This document shows positions 1-10,411 of a stretch of DNA of 64,000 nt, piece by piece. The DNA comes from Leptobrachium leishanense (Eukaryota > Chordata > Amphibia > Anura > Megophryidae): contig CM019063.1 in assembly GCA_009667805.1 (NCBI GenBank), forward strand, positions 89,865,877-89,929,876, written 5' to 3'. The translations under genes were made by a program, and so were the position numbers. The notes beneath the pieces are model-generated. The model searched no databases. It saw only the letters and a program-made list of their open reading frames with translations, and was not told where the DNA came from. How positions within the stretch are numbered: position 1 is the first letter of the stretch; the number at the start of each line of letters is the position of its first letter.

Positions 1-1236
1 AACGTATTAATTTATCCTTTACAGAAATATTGCTGGAATGAAAGGCTCTAAACTCTAGATGGTGTCCCTTATCTTGCACTATTTCTACATTATCAGCATA
101 CAGCAGAAGTGGATTTTGTGCCAAAATACAGCAAATGTGATAAAGAATAGATACATAATATGAATGGCCAGAAATCCTGCTTATGATGATTTGTAGTGAT
201 CATAGTGAGATTATTAGCAATGCAGCTTCCAAAAAAATAATAATAATTCAAGGTAAAGTTAATATTTGTATATGGAAATTACAGTAACACCCTGTATTGG
301 TACTGTACAGGGATTTTCAGCAATTATAGGCCCCTGAATCCATGCCTGTACTAACGTGAGTGATCCCTGAGTTTTCCCTGTATTCTGCCCTCTATCTGGC
401 TGCTGTAAGGCCGCAGTAAAGTTTGATGAACAATTTGTTACATTGAGGTCACAGCTGCCCCTTGTAGCTTCTTTACAGTAACACATGGTGACATGAGTGA
501 GATCTCACACAGAATAAAATTTTGCTCCCAGGCAGAATATTAATTTTGCCTTAAAACTGTATGCAAACTGGATTTTTTTTAATTTAAGTTTTTCTTGTAT
601 TTAAATACAAAATTAGGTACAGTATACATGTCTTTGATATTGAAAGGGTTAAAAAATTATTTTGAAGTGATGTGACTTAAGAGGAGAAAGAAAGCATTAA
701 CTTCTAAGCGGAAACAATTGTCATCCTTTAGTTCCGTTCTTTAGCTTGTGATATTTTAGTCCAGGAGAAGTGATTGCAAGAAGGTTGTAACTTACAGTAA
801 TATATGTTGTGTTTCAATCAGCATTTCCTTACATGTCCAAATCTTAGATAACTGTTCCAAATGCACATTCATGGAGTGTAATTAGGAATTTGTTATCCAC
901 AACATAGACTGATAAAACAGAATTGAGTATGCAGCAATGCGTTAGCATTATCCTTTTAATATTGGAAGACTCCAATTTATATTTCTACATAATTTTTTTT
1001 TATAATCTTCACATATACATAAATGATTATTTATTTTCACCAGCACAGACAATTTACTGATTTTTACATAATATTTTTCACAACATGACTGTCCTGTGGT
1101 ATAATAGGATGTGGCTAGGTTTAACTGAGAGGCAGCTAGGAAAATCTGTGTAGGAGTGAGATTCTGTTATGAGTGTAATGCCGGAAAAAAAAACCATAAT
1201 ACATCACAATATGTATGGTGACTGCAGACATACACA
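1..1236. other. Upstream flank without recognised gene
   Basis: No coding region is recognised; short open frames here show no family motif. Bases from about 28 to 95 resemble about 52445-52650 in a rasa1 intron: both carry TCTAAACTCTAGAT followed by GGTGTCC and TTATCTTGCAC. This part is therefore an old interspersed repeat of unknown family. The copy near 52.4 kb is interrupted by a small hAT element, so this copy acts as its empty-site reference. Confidence 0.5.
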
Positions 1237-1785
1237 GTATATATTATTATTATCCTTTATTTATATAGCGCCACATATTCCGCAGCGCTTTACAAGATCC
1301 GTGTACAAGGAGTTGATACATTGGAATACCACACATGGATGATATGGCCTGATTCGGGGGACCCTGTTCCCAAGGGAACTTACCTAACGATATGGATGCG
1401 CCTACCTCACAAAATACTTGTACATCTCATAGATTGTGTCTTGCTCAAAGACACACGTTGGTGGCATCTTCTGAGGGCGATCGGGTCATCTTTCCAAGAT
1501 TTGTAGAGCAGCAACCTGGTGGTTAGGTTGAACCTGTTTCTTGTAAAGTCGAGATTTCTCCACAGTTGTATTGGAGGAATGGGCTGAATGGTATTTTGAC
1601 TTGCTTCTCCACGTTCGAAGAGCAGAGATGTTACCACTGGACTCCACAGCCGATATTGTGTGGTAGGCAAGTATGTACTGTTAGGTGTCTTGCCCAAGTA
1701 CACTTACTGGAGAGGTGCTCTGGCCGGGATTCGAACCTGTGTCTCCACGGTTATAAAGCAGTGATGTTACCTCTACTTCATCTAT
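1237..1785 (-). mobile_element. tRNA-derived SINE-like element
   Basis: Read on the minus strand, the element starts near 1785 with a tRNA-like head. It contains GGTTCGAATCCCGGC, a good match to a pol III B box, preceded by an A-box-like GGTAACATCACTGC. It ends near 1240 with TAAAGCGCTGCGGAATATG, then a GCGCTATATAAATAAA tail and (TAA)n. A similar tail occurs at 28505-28640. A tRNA-like promoter plus a LINE-like tail ending in a short A/T repeat is the usual SINE plan. The body between head and tail is not recognised, so two adjacent repeats remain possible. Confidence 0.45.
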
Positions 1786-1803
1786 ATATATATATACACA
1801 CAG

Positions 1804-1831
<28 letters not shown>
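1778..1831. repeat. TA-rich microsatellite
   Basis: A run of TA dinucleotides, interrupted by ACACACAG, sits at the left edge of the inverted-arm element that follows. A second TA run (TATATATATT) follows the right arm at about 3351. The element may therefore have inserted in a TA microsatellite. Confidence 0.85.
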
Positions 1832-1834
<3 letters not shown>

Positions 1835-1890
1835 CACGAGTATAGCAGTACGTAGTGATACCTTTTTTATTGGACTAAAGTTGCATTTAA

Positions 1891-3084
1891 CCCCTTCGCT
1901 GCGGAGGACGCGCTGAGCGCGTCCACCCGCAGGTAACGTTCCTTGCGGTGGACGCTCTGAGCGCGTCCTCCCTTTGGGGCCAGCGATCGGCCGGGTTCCG
2001 GCCGATCGCTGGGCCCCCCGGTGCGGGCTGACATCCTCGATGTCAGCCCAGCACCCAGAACCGCCGCCGGCCTAATTAGGTGTCATCGCGGCGGCGCAGT
2101 GACACCTAATTCAGGCGCCCCCCCCCCGCATGTGCAGGAAGAGGCGCCTGAAAGGGAGGGGGGGAGATCCTTCGGACCTCTCTCCCTCCCGATCGCCAGC
2201 GTGCAGGGGGTTAATACAGGCACCGTTTGGAAGGGCACAGCCTGCCCTTCCTAACGGTACCTGGAATTAACCCCATGGGGGCTGGATCACGAATCGGCGC
2301 CGAAAAGCGCCGGTTCGTGATCCTTTCCCGGAGCTGGCCGACATCTTGGATGTCGGCCAAGCTTCCAGGAATGCCCCCTGAGGACTGGCGTCATCGTGCA
2401 TAGCACGATGACGCCAGTCTTGGAGTTAACCCCTAACTGCCACCAATGGTGGAGATAGGGGGTTCATTGGAACCCCCTATCTCCCGATCCGTGGCAGTTA
2501 GGGGTTAATGTTTGATATTGTTGGATCGGCCAGAGCATGGCCGTTCCAACAATACCAAACTTGACTATGAAAAAAGTTTTTTAAAAAAAATTTAAAATAA
2601 AAATAAACAAGGTTTTTTTTCTTTTTTTTGGTTCATTAATGCAGCAATATTGTTCCCATTTCAATTATAATGTGAACAATGATGCTGCACTAACGATTTT
2701 TGTATGCGGTGCGTTTGTTAAAAATCGCATAATTTTCCCCAAAAAAAAATGTAACGAGACCCCATCTCTAATTTTTTTAACAAGCGCACCCCGTACAAAA
2801 TATAACCGCAATTGCTCGCATGTTGAAATGTGAAAAAAAAATAGTTGTAAATTATTGAAAATTCATATTTTATTGCATTTTTTGTTATAATATACAGACA
2901 GGTCATGACGTATACACATAATAATGACATATTATGAATCTGCCGATTCTGACGGAAAGAACGATATATAATATGTCTGGGTCATATGCTAAAATAAGCC
3001 TTCAAAACACGTTTAAACAAGATGAGCAAAATCGGTAAAAATGAGCTCAGCACAGAGGCGGGAAATGCCTCAGCAGCGAAAGGG
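1891..3084. mobile_element. piggyBac-like non-autonomous transposon with TTAA duplication
   Basis: The element is bounded by TTAA at 1887-1890 and 3085-3088. Its ends are inverted: CCCCTTCGCTGC at the left and GCAGCGAAAGGG at the right. TTAA duplication with CCC-starting ends is typical of piggyBac-type elements. Inside are several GC-rich hairpins, for example GGACGC-GCTGAG-GCGTCC at 1906-1970, a GGCCGATCGCTGG palindrome near 1982-2010, and a pair of arms around 2440-2505 (AACCCCTAACTGCCA and its complement). No transposase frame is present. Removing it reconnects the host element, which supports the boundaries. Confidence 0.7.
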
Positions 3085-3278
3085 TTAAAAGACAAGCTTT
3101 CGAGAGGATTCCTCTCTTCAACAGGTCTGGAAGCTATACTGATCAGTTCTTAGAATTGAACATTAGGACATTAAGGGTCAGATGGGTGGGGGGATTTTAC
3201 GACTTCTAATCCCCCACCCATGTGATCCTTAATGTCCTAATGTTCAATTCTAGGAACTGATCAGTATAGCTTCCAGAC

Positions 3279-3311
3279 CTGAGGCAGAGAGTCACACTCT
3301 CGAAAGCTTGT
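3279..3311 (+). ncRNA. Hammerhead-ribozyme-like motif, right arm
   Basis: The order CTGAGGC (3279-3285), GAGAG, TCACA, CTCTC, GAAA (3302-3305), GCTTGTC matches a type I hammerhead layout: CUGANGA box, 5-bp stem II, GAAA box, then a short stem III. The CUGANGA box ends in C rather than A, so activity is doubtful. A mirrored version lies on the minus strand at about 3091-3126 (CTGTTGA, an AGAGAGG stem, GAAAGC). Confidence 0.45.
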
Positions 3312-3431
3312 CTTTTAAATGTAACGTTAGTCCAATAAAAAAGGTATCACTATATATATTGATCGATAGCTGAGCACTCCAGCTTCAATAGTTACAAAGA
3401 TGCCCGGTGCCTGCCATTCAGCTTAATGGAA

Positions 3432-3974
3432 TGTAGATTTTTGAAAGGATGGTGGCGGCACTCCAGGACTGTAAATCAACTTATAAATTATTCATTGGCA
3501 AGTCAACGTTTCAGCCCCAACACAGGGCTTTCCTCAGGACATAAAAAAACACAACAAAAAATCACAAACAACTTATAGACGCCACAGTACTTACCCCTCC
3601 CCTCAAACGGCGTTCTCACCCACACAGTGCGCATGCGCCGACTCCCGACATAGCGGGATGACGTGACTTGCGTGTAACCCTGGCAACCAGGGACGCATAG
3701 TCACTCCCATGCACCACAGTGACTGAAGAGAGAAAAAAAATAAACATTAAAAGGAAGAGCAAAAGGCTGCAATGGATGATTGCATAATATCAATATTCAA
3801 CACACTTTCAACAGAATAGTATCCAGTAAACCATAGACTATTGGTGACCAATAAGAGAGAGAGGAAACCAAAGACTCTCACCAACAAGGGCCCCTTACAG
3901 AGAAAGATGTAGACACTTAGTAGCAACTTTAAATGATCTAAGACAAACATGTAGATAAGGGTCCGGTCTATGGT
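3432..3974 (-). repeat. Left inverted arm (pLTR-like) of the Penelope-like element
   Basis: This stretch is the reverse complement of 6678-6818 joined to 8378-8771. It begins AGATTTTTGAAAGGATGGTGG, matching the opposite end at 8771, and ends at ATAGACCGG. Penelope-like elements are known for terminal arms (pLTRs) in direct or inverted order; here they are inverted and about 545 bp. A hammerhead-like core lies on the minus strand at 3502-3537. The arm flanks the retroelement's reading frames. Confidence 0.75.
3502..3537 (-). ncRNA. Hammerhead-like motif in left arm of the Penelope-like element
   Basis: On the minus strand the order is CTGAGGA (3537-3531), AGCCC, loop, GGGCT, GAAA (3512-3509), then CGTTGAC. 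It is the mirror copy of the motif at 8672-8707. Both conserved boxes and stem II are intact by eye. Confidence 0.55.
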
Positions 3975-3986
3975 TGCTGTTATGAA

Positions 3987-4433
3987 TTGGAACATGAGGA
4001 CCTACTTTCGTCCACAGAAGGATTGGCTTTAATCAATAGAATTACCGAAGAAAATCTTAAATATAAAAACGAGCTGATTAAATTCAAAAGGGACAAATTT
4101 GAGAGGGTGAAAATGGACTATCTGGAACATAGAGTCTATAAGTGGCTTAGTGGTGGCAATAACCCCAGACCATATAGGAAACCACGTAGAAAAATCCACA
4201 AACCCAACATCACTACGATCGATGTGACATCAGGAGAATCGGCGTCTGAGGGAGAAACAGTTGTTGCAGGACAGTCATCAGCGGGGTACGCCGAACAGGA
4301 ACATACGTCAAAAAACTTGGGAACCACGACCAGAAGCCGGTTAAAAATCACCGAAAACCAAGGATGTCAAGAAGAGGCCAGAAGGGGAGATTACATTGGA
4401 CAAAAAGGCAAACCTCCCCTCAACAAGAAATAA
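3987..4433 (+). pseudogene. N-terminal reading frame of Penelope-like element
   Basis: A 148-codon frame begins a few bases after the left arm. The product is charged and lysine/arginine-rich, with RKPRRKIHKP near residues 65-75. It overlaps the start of the RT frame in a different phase (4364-4433). In intact Penelope-like elements one long frame usually covers an N-terminal region, RT and endonuclease. I read this as the N-terminal part, separated from RT by a frameshift; a genuine separate upstream frame is the alternative. No enzymatic motif is visible. Confidence 0.55.
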
Positions 4434-6640
4434 GCCCCATCTTCAATCTATCATCCCGGGTGCTCTCAAATGATGAAATTATGATTTTAGCTAGAGGTTT
4501 GACCTATATTCCAACCGCAAAACCACAGGAATTGGAGTGGAATGTGGATTTATATAAGTTTGGCCGCACATTGAGAATCACTGATTTTTTCAAGAATGAA
4601 CAAACTAAAGAGTTCTCGGAATTTCGTATTCGGAGCAGCTTTGATCCAATCCCTAATCAAGCGTCCATTAAAACCTTTTTAAAAACAGTTAAAACAGAAA
4701 CGGCACAGAAGATTAAACAACATCAAACAAGATTTAACAACACAATGAAAAAGGAATGGCAAATGATTAAGAGCCTGGCCAAGGATCCAACCATCATGAT
4801 ACGGGCGGCCGATAAAGGCGGATCGATAGTAATTATGGACTACTCTGATTATGCCGATGAGATACGACTATTACTGGATGATTCAATCACCTATAAATAA
4901 CTGCCCAAGGATCCGTCTTCAACCATTCAAAGGACGTTTGAAGATAGTCTAATGAGGGGTCTCAACATGAATTACATCACGCTGGAGCTGTTCCAATTCT
5001 TGAACAAAAAATTTCCTAGAACACCAGTCCTTTATGGACTTCCTAAAATCCACAAGAATACACAGAGACTGCCTATGCGCCCCATTGTGTCTGCAGTTGG
5101 GGGCATTTTGTAACCAATTGCCAGGTGGTTGGATTTTCTGTTCAAAGCTCCGGTTCTCGATATACCCACTTGCGTTAAGGACAGACCTGCGTTCCTCCAC
5201 AGACTCTCTACGGTGAAGGGTGACCTTAGTAAAGTCATTTTAATAACCATGGACGTCAAGAGCCTCTATACGATTATCCCCCATGAGGCTGGGGTAGAAT
5301 CAATGAGAGAACTTCTTTGTCAGTCTGACAAATATACAGGCCCCTGTATAGAGTTTGTTTTGGAGCTGCTATTGCTGACACTTCAGAATAACTTCTTTCG
5401 CTTTGAAAACGATTGGTTCCTGCAGTGCACTGGAACATCCATGGGTGCTGCGATGGCGCCCATGTACGCAAATGCATACATGTTTGCGTGGGAGAAACAA
5501 CACATTTTATCTAAATTTGCACTGAATATCGTCGAGTATATTCGATACATCAACGATATCTTTATTGTGTGGCGGGGTACTGTAGAAGAGGCACAATCCT
5601 TTGAAATTTACATCAATAACCTCGGAACCCCCGTGGAAGTAACAGCACAAATTAGTACTACCATGATACAATTCCTGGATATCCAGGTTTACTTGAAGGA
5701 TAACCGTCTACATTATTCCTTATATTCCAAACCCACGGATCGAAATACCCTACTACATGCGTCCAGCGCCCACCCTAGGCACGTCCAAGAATCACTCCCA
5801 TATGCACAATTTTTAAGAGTGATTAGGAACAATTCTGAACAGGAAAATTGTGAAAAACAGATGCTCTACATGTATCAAAAATTTAGGGCTCGAGGCTACT
5901 CAACCAAGGTGTTAGACACGGCGTTAACAAAAGCAAACTCGACAGTTGCAAGACGCACGGAGCAACAACCTCGACTTAGATTTCCAATGCAATATCATAC
6001 GGCAACTGCTAAACTTACAGCATCAGTCAGAAGAAATTGGCACGTCCTAGAACAAGATCCATCGCTGCCAGCTATCTTCAAACAAAAACCGATGTTCTGC
6101 TATAAAAGAAGCAAGAATTTAAAAGATCTATTAGTTAGAACCGATCCGGTACACAGTTATTCCCAAGGGTCCGGGCAGTTTGTCAATCTAGGCTGCAAGA
6201 GATGCCTAGGGTGTGTCACGTGTGGACACATGATACCCTCCAAAACGTTCACCCATCCACATACAGGCAGGAGCTCCAAAATTCGTTACAATATAACCTG
6301 CAAGACAGATTTTGTAATTTATAAAATCACTTGCCCCTGCGGCTTGGCCTATATTGGCAAAACGGAAACTCCCCTGTGTGAACGTATTAGGAATCATTGC
6401 TCGAACATCCGTGTAGCATATCGCGATGGTCGGTCGGATAAACCTGTGGCAAGGCACTTTTTAGAGCACAATCATTCATTAACCTCTCTGAGATTTATAG
6501 CTTTTGACCATATACCACCGCCTAGGAGAGGAGGTGATCGAGGCCGTTTACTATTACAAAAAGAAGCCTTTTGGATACACCATCTGGGAACTGTCTATCC
6601 GGAAGGACTAAATGAAAAATTTACGTTTTCCATGTTTTAA
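4364..6640 (+). pseudogene. Penelope-like reverse transcriptase / GIY-YIG endonuclease, decayed
   Basis: One phase runs from 4364 to 6640, broken by in-frame TAA codons at 4898-4900 and about 5111-5113. Motifs in order: LSNDEIMILARGLTYIPT near the start; AADKGGSIVIMD (about 4806-4841); YGLPKIHKN (about 5033-5060); an RT core around 5250-5600 including the GTSMGAAMAP motif; a Cys-rich CKRCLGCVTCGH stretch; and a GIY-YIG nuclease with VIYKITCPCGLAYIGKT and a downstream CERIRNH, ending with FWIHHLGT. This RT plus GIY-YIG architecture defines Penelope-like elements. The RT active-site box reads YINDIF: the first aspartate is Asn (AAC, 5552-5554). Two stops plus a lost catalytic residue indicate an inactive copy. 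Clade (Penelope/Poseidon or Neptune) is not assigned. Confidence 0.9.
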
Positions 6641-7024
6641 CATCGTTGGTTAACATCTTGATGGCCATGGTCCCACTATAGACCGGACCCTTATCTACAT
6701 GTTTGTCTTAGATCATTTAAAGTTGCTACTAAGTGTCTACATCTTTCTCTGTAAGGGGTCCTTGTTGGTGAAAGTCTTTGGTTTCCTCTCTCTCTTATTG
6801 GTCACCAATAGTCTATGGCAACCCTCAAAATTTCCACTCGCCTGCTCGCATTTGGCGAGTGGAAATCAATTGAGGGCGAGCGGGAATTCACACGCAGGCA
6901 GCATGATGAATTACCGTATTTTTCGCTCCATAAGACGCACTTTTCTCCCCCCAAAAAGTGGGGGAAAAGTGGGTGCGTCTTATGGAGCGAATGCCCCATG
7001 ATGATATGCCCCAGCTCACCTGCC

Positions 7025-7205
7025 GCCGCCGCGTTCGTCTCCCTCTGAGCGTGCATCCGGCGGCAAGGAGCTTGGGCACTCGCCTGGGGGAGCCATGTGA
7101 CCGCGATCTCGCGAGATCGCGGTCACGTGGCTCCCCCAGGCGAGTGCCCAAGCTTCCTGCCACCGGACGCATGCTCAGAGGGAGACGAATGCGGCGGCGG
7201 CAGGT
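7025..7205. repeat. Long GC-rich palindrome in the hAT element
   Basis: The arms meet at CGCGATCTCGCGAGATCGCG (about 7102-7121). Matching outer parts include GTCTCCCTCTGAGC / GCTCAGAGGGAGAC and GGGCACTCGCCTGGGGGAGCC / GGCTCCCCCAGGCGAGTGCCC. The arms are about 85 bp and nearly perfect. Comparable GC-rich palindromes sit next to the same minisatellite at 24401-24537 and 53935-54300. Confidence 0.8.
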
Positions 7206-7211
7206 GAGCTG

Positions 7212-7910
7212 AGGCATATCCATGAGCGAGCTGGGGCATATCCATGAGCGAGCTGGGGCATATCCAAGAGCTAGCTGGGGCAAATCCATGTGAGAGCTGG
7301 GGCATATCCATGAGCTAGCTGGGGCATATCCATGAGCGAGCTGGGGCATATCCATGAGCGAGCTGGGGCATATCCATGAGCTGGGGCATATCCATGAGTG
7401 AGCTGGGACATATCCATGAGCTGGGGCAAATCCATGTGTGAGCTGGGGCAAATCCATGAGTGCGCTGGGGCAAATCCATGAGTGCGCTGGGGCAAATCCT
7501 TGTGTGAGCTGGGGCATATTCATGAGTGAGCTGGGGCATTATCCATGTGCTGAGGCATATCCATAAGTTGGGGGGCATATCCATAAATTGGGGGCAAATC
7601 CATGTGCTGGGGCAAATCCATGTGCTGGGGCATATCCATAAACTGGGGGGCATATCCATAAGCTGGGGGGCATATCCATGAGCTGGGGGACAGTATCCAT
7701 GAGCTGGGGGAGAGTATCCATGAGCTGGGGGCAGTATCCATGAGCTGGGGGACAGTATCTATGAGCTGGGGGACAGTATCTATGAGCTGGGGGCAGTATC
7801 CATGAGCTGGGGGACAGTATCTATGAGCTGGGGGCAGTATCCATGAGCTGGGGGCAGTATCCATGAGCTGGGGCAGTATATCCATGAGAGGAGCTGGGGC
7901 AATATCCATT
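7212..7910. repeat. Minisatellite, core GAGCTGGGGCATATCCAT
   Basis: Tandem copies of about 18-22 bp carry the core GAGCTGGGGCATATCCAT, with variants GGGGCAAATCCAT and GGGGGCAGTATCCAT. The left half has GAGCGAGCTGG spacers and the right half GGGGGACAGTAT forms, so variants are clustered. The same core recurs on the opposite strand at 24080-24375 and 53346-53880. Confidence 0.9.
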
Positions 7911-8671
7911 ATTACACTATTGATACGGAAGGAGAAAAAAATGGGGATGGAAGATCGCACATGAATATTAATGGATTTATCTGTTTAAGCATCCAAGGAG
8001 GAAACCTGACTTTGGGGTCTTCTAACTTCTGTTGATAATACGCTCTTTTCATTATTCATATGGCAGGTTAAGTTCGACTTGATATGTTGGATGCATAAAC
8101 CCCAAATTAATTTAGTCCTAAAATCTGTTGTAGAGGAGTCTGTCTGTACTTAATGGATGATACTACTTGTCTGGGTCTGGTGCCTGGGTATTAATGTTAT
8201 TTATTTTTGTAGCATTATTCTGAATAAATCTTTTAACAGTGTAATTTCATAAGATAATTTAAGAGGGTGTGTTTAGGGGCGGAGTTCAGGGCAGGGTAGG
8301 TGGGGCAACTGGTGGCGAGTAACTCTTAAGGTCTGGCTAGAAGCTTGGGAATTGAAATTTTGAGCCCTGGTCTATGGTTTACTGGATACTATTCTGTTGA
8401 AAGTGTGTTGAATATTGATATTATGCAATCATCCATTGCAGCCTTTTGCTCTTGCTTTTAATGTTTATTTTTTTTTCTCTCTTCAGTCACTGTGGTGCAT
8501 GGGAGTGACTATGCGTCCCTGGTTGCCAGGGTTACACGCAAGTCACGTCATCCCGCTATGTCGGGAGTCGGCGCATGCGCACTGTGTGGGTGAGAATGCC
8601 GTTTGAGGGGAGGGGTAAGTACTGTGGCGTCTATAAGTTGTTTGTGATTTTTTGTTGTGTTTTTTTATGTC

Positions 8672-8707
8672 CTGAGGAAAGCCCTGTGTTGGGGCTGAAA
8701 CGTTGAC
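8672..8707 (+). ncRNA. Hammerhead-like motif in right arm of the Penelope-like element
   Basis: CTGAGGA (8672-8678) fits the CUGANGA box. AGCCC (8680-8684) can pair fully with GGGCT (8692-8696) as stem II, with loop TGTGTTG. GAAA follows at 8697-8700, then CGTTGAC. Hammerhead ribozymes are known in the terminal arms of Penelope-like elements. Whether stems I and III close and a valid cleavage site exists needs folding and a cleavage assay. Confidence 0.6.
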
Positions 8708-8785
8708 TTGCCAGTGAATAAATTATAAGTTGATTTACAGTCCTGGAGTGCCGCCACCATCCTTTCAAAAATCTATACACACAAA

Positions 8786-8913
8786 GGGCAGTATTACAAA
8801 CTTGGTGCTAACTTAACCAGAGCTGTTGTAAACTTAAAACCTCCATAGGCTATAATGGCTCTGGGACGTTTACAACAGCTCTGGTTAAGTTAGCACCAGC
8901 TTAGTAATATAGC
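8786..8913. repeat. Short inverted-repeat element
   Basis: GGGCAGTATTACAAACTTGG at the left and the complement of TTAGTAATATAGCCC at the right form the ends, with GGTGCTAACTTAACC-AGAGCTGTTGTAAAC arms matched inside. It is a nearly perfect hairpin of about 128 bp with a small loop. It looks like a MITE; no clear target duplication was found. Confidence 0.6.
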
Positions 8914-10403
8914 CCAAAATGTATCTTTGTCTTCTGCAAGCCATAATTCCTGCAATGATACAAAGTAAAGACACTAATCACGCATTAGGTCTGTGGGTAA
9001 AATGCTCTCCACAGGTAAGTTTAAGGAACTACACTCATTCAAGAGCTGAATCAGCTCAAGGATCAATGGCATCATATTATCCACAGGGATATCCCATTTA
9101 CCGTCTCCCCAGCCTATAGTCTCCACTCTATACACACACAGAAATGTATGAGGTGTTGAGGGATCCATTCTATGCACACAGATATGTATAAGGGGTTTGA
9201 GGGATCCACTCTATCTACATACTGATATGTATGGGAGCGTTGAAGGATCCTCCCATCACTGGTCCTGGATAAAGGAGTTATGAGAGGTTAAAGAGATAAT
9301 AAATTAAGCCTCAAGGCATTTTAATAAAACAGATAGTGAAATAAAACACCTTTTTTAGTTTCTTATCTCTATTATGTTGGATGTGTAGAATAAATATAAC
9401 TGTATAGGGTGTTATTTTGCTGCACTAGCAATCCTTTTTTTGATACAGTGCCACTGGCTACTTTTTTGTCTATTTGGATATTGCAATATGTCTCAAAATG
9501 AAAATGAAAGGGACACTCTACTCATCCTGGCTACTGTAGGGCCCTATTCCCTACCTACCGAACACTAAAATGGGGACGTTAACAGGGAAAACTTGCACCT
9601 GCATCTTTCCTCTTAGGGTCCCCACTTTAGTGTTTGATTTGGTGCAGGCGCTACCATGGCACCTTGCCCTGGAACGCAGCAATACCCTCAGTGATACTCA
9701 TGGTAACGCTTCCATGTCACTGCAAGTATCAGTTCCTGGAATCCATAGGACTCCATGGTGGGTTGCTCTGATGAGCTGGGAGGGTTGCTCTGACGAGCCG
9801 GGAGCCCTGTGGCGACATCGGTCTTAAGAGATCGCACAGCACCATGGAGGGAAACTGGAAACTATTTGTCCCCAGTTTCACTCTGCTCACGGCCAGGAGA
9901 AGCAATGGATCAGGCCATCGTTCTCGCTGCGGGATGAGAGGTGAGTATCGGATTTATTGGGAGGGTTTAGGAGTGCTAAATGATTTTGCATTAGCGGAAT
10001 CATTTAGCACCAGCTTTTAGGTATAGCTAAAATGTAGGTTTGGGCATCGGTGCAGTAAATAGCACTAAGACCTTGTAATACCTTACTTATTCTAATGCTA
10101 ATTAATGATTGCTAATCCTATACTTAACATGGGGAGTGCAAAGTACAGTAAGCTTGCGCAAGCTAGTGCAATCATAGCTGTGCTAACGGATTTTTACTGG
10201 GTTTAGTGTCAGGAATGTAATATTTGGGGCATGCGTCACTTATCCTGCCATTAACTGTTACATATCTGAACACTACGGTTAGCGTTCCGTATGTAATCTA
10301 GCCCTTGGTCTTCAAAATCATCTGCTGGTGCACCTATATCAAGTATTCTTGATGTGGTCTACTTCTTACTTACTTATTGCCCATTATGCCTATTGGCATG
10401 TAG
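8914..10403. other. Non-coding flank with weak repeats
   Basis: No gene is recognised. A roughly 56-bp unit ending in GAGGGATCC or GAAGGATCC is repeated about three times at 9119-9252. A region from about 9508 (AGGGACACTCTACTCATCC) to about 10310 has hairpins such as GTGCTAAATGATT / AATCATTTAGCAC (9972-10013) and may be an old MITE. Confidence 0.5.
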
Positions 10404-10411
10404 GGCAGCAA

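Larger units (their letters stand above)
1855..3350. mobile_element. Inverted-arm element with hammerhead-like motifs, split by a TTAA element
   Basis: GTGATACCTTTTTTATTGGAC at 1855 is the reverse complement of the right end at 3330-3350. The left arm is interrupted at 1887-3088 by a TTAA-flanked transposon and resumes at 3089. Arms converge near 3195-3210, around a GTGGGGG hairpin. Both arms have GAAAGCTTGTC facing the ends and a CTGTTGA- or CTGAGGC-like box across a short stem, the order of a hammerhead core. No coding capacity is seen. The layout matches the inverted terminal arms of Penelope-like elements, so a non-autonomous Penelope relative is inferred. Confidence 0.55.
6819..8369. mobile_element. 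hAT-type non-autonomous element carrying a minisatellite
   Basis: The insertion is flanked by the 8-bp duplication GTCTATGG (6811-6818 and 8370-8377). Its ends are inverted: CAACCCTCAAAATTTC at the left, and the complement of the right end reads CAGGGCTCAAAATTTC. An 8-bp duplication and a CAGGG-like end are hAT hallmarks. Inside are a partial repeat starting ACCGTATTTTTCGCTCCATAAG (6914), a GC-rich palindrome (7025-7205) and the minisatellite (7212-7910). There is no transposase. Open frames reading through the minisatellite are artefacts of its periodicity. Confidence 0.8.
6678..8771 (+). repeat. Right inverted arm of the Penelope-like element, split by a hAT insertion
   Basis: Segments 6678-6818 and 8378-8771 together match the reverse complement of 3432-3974. 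The gap is a hAT-type insertion that duplicated GTCTATGG. The arm follows the stop of the RT/endonuclease frame by about 40 bp. The hammerhead-like motif of this arm is at 8672-8707. Confidence 0.75.

Noticed and set aside
1723..1782. Functional tRNA gene on the minus strand
   Set aside because: Only the B box and part of the A box fit; no full cloverleaf is apparent and it joins a SINE-like tail.
6888..7960. Overlapping minus-strand frames with repeated PQLTHGYAPAH
   Set aside because: Same minisatellite artefact in three phases.
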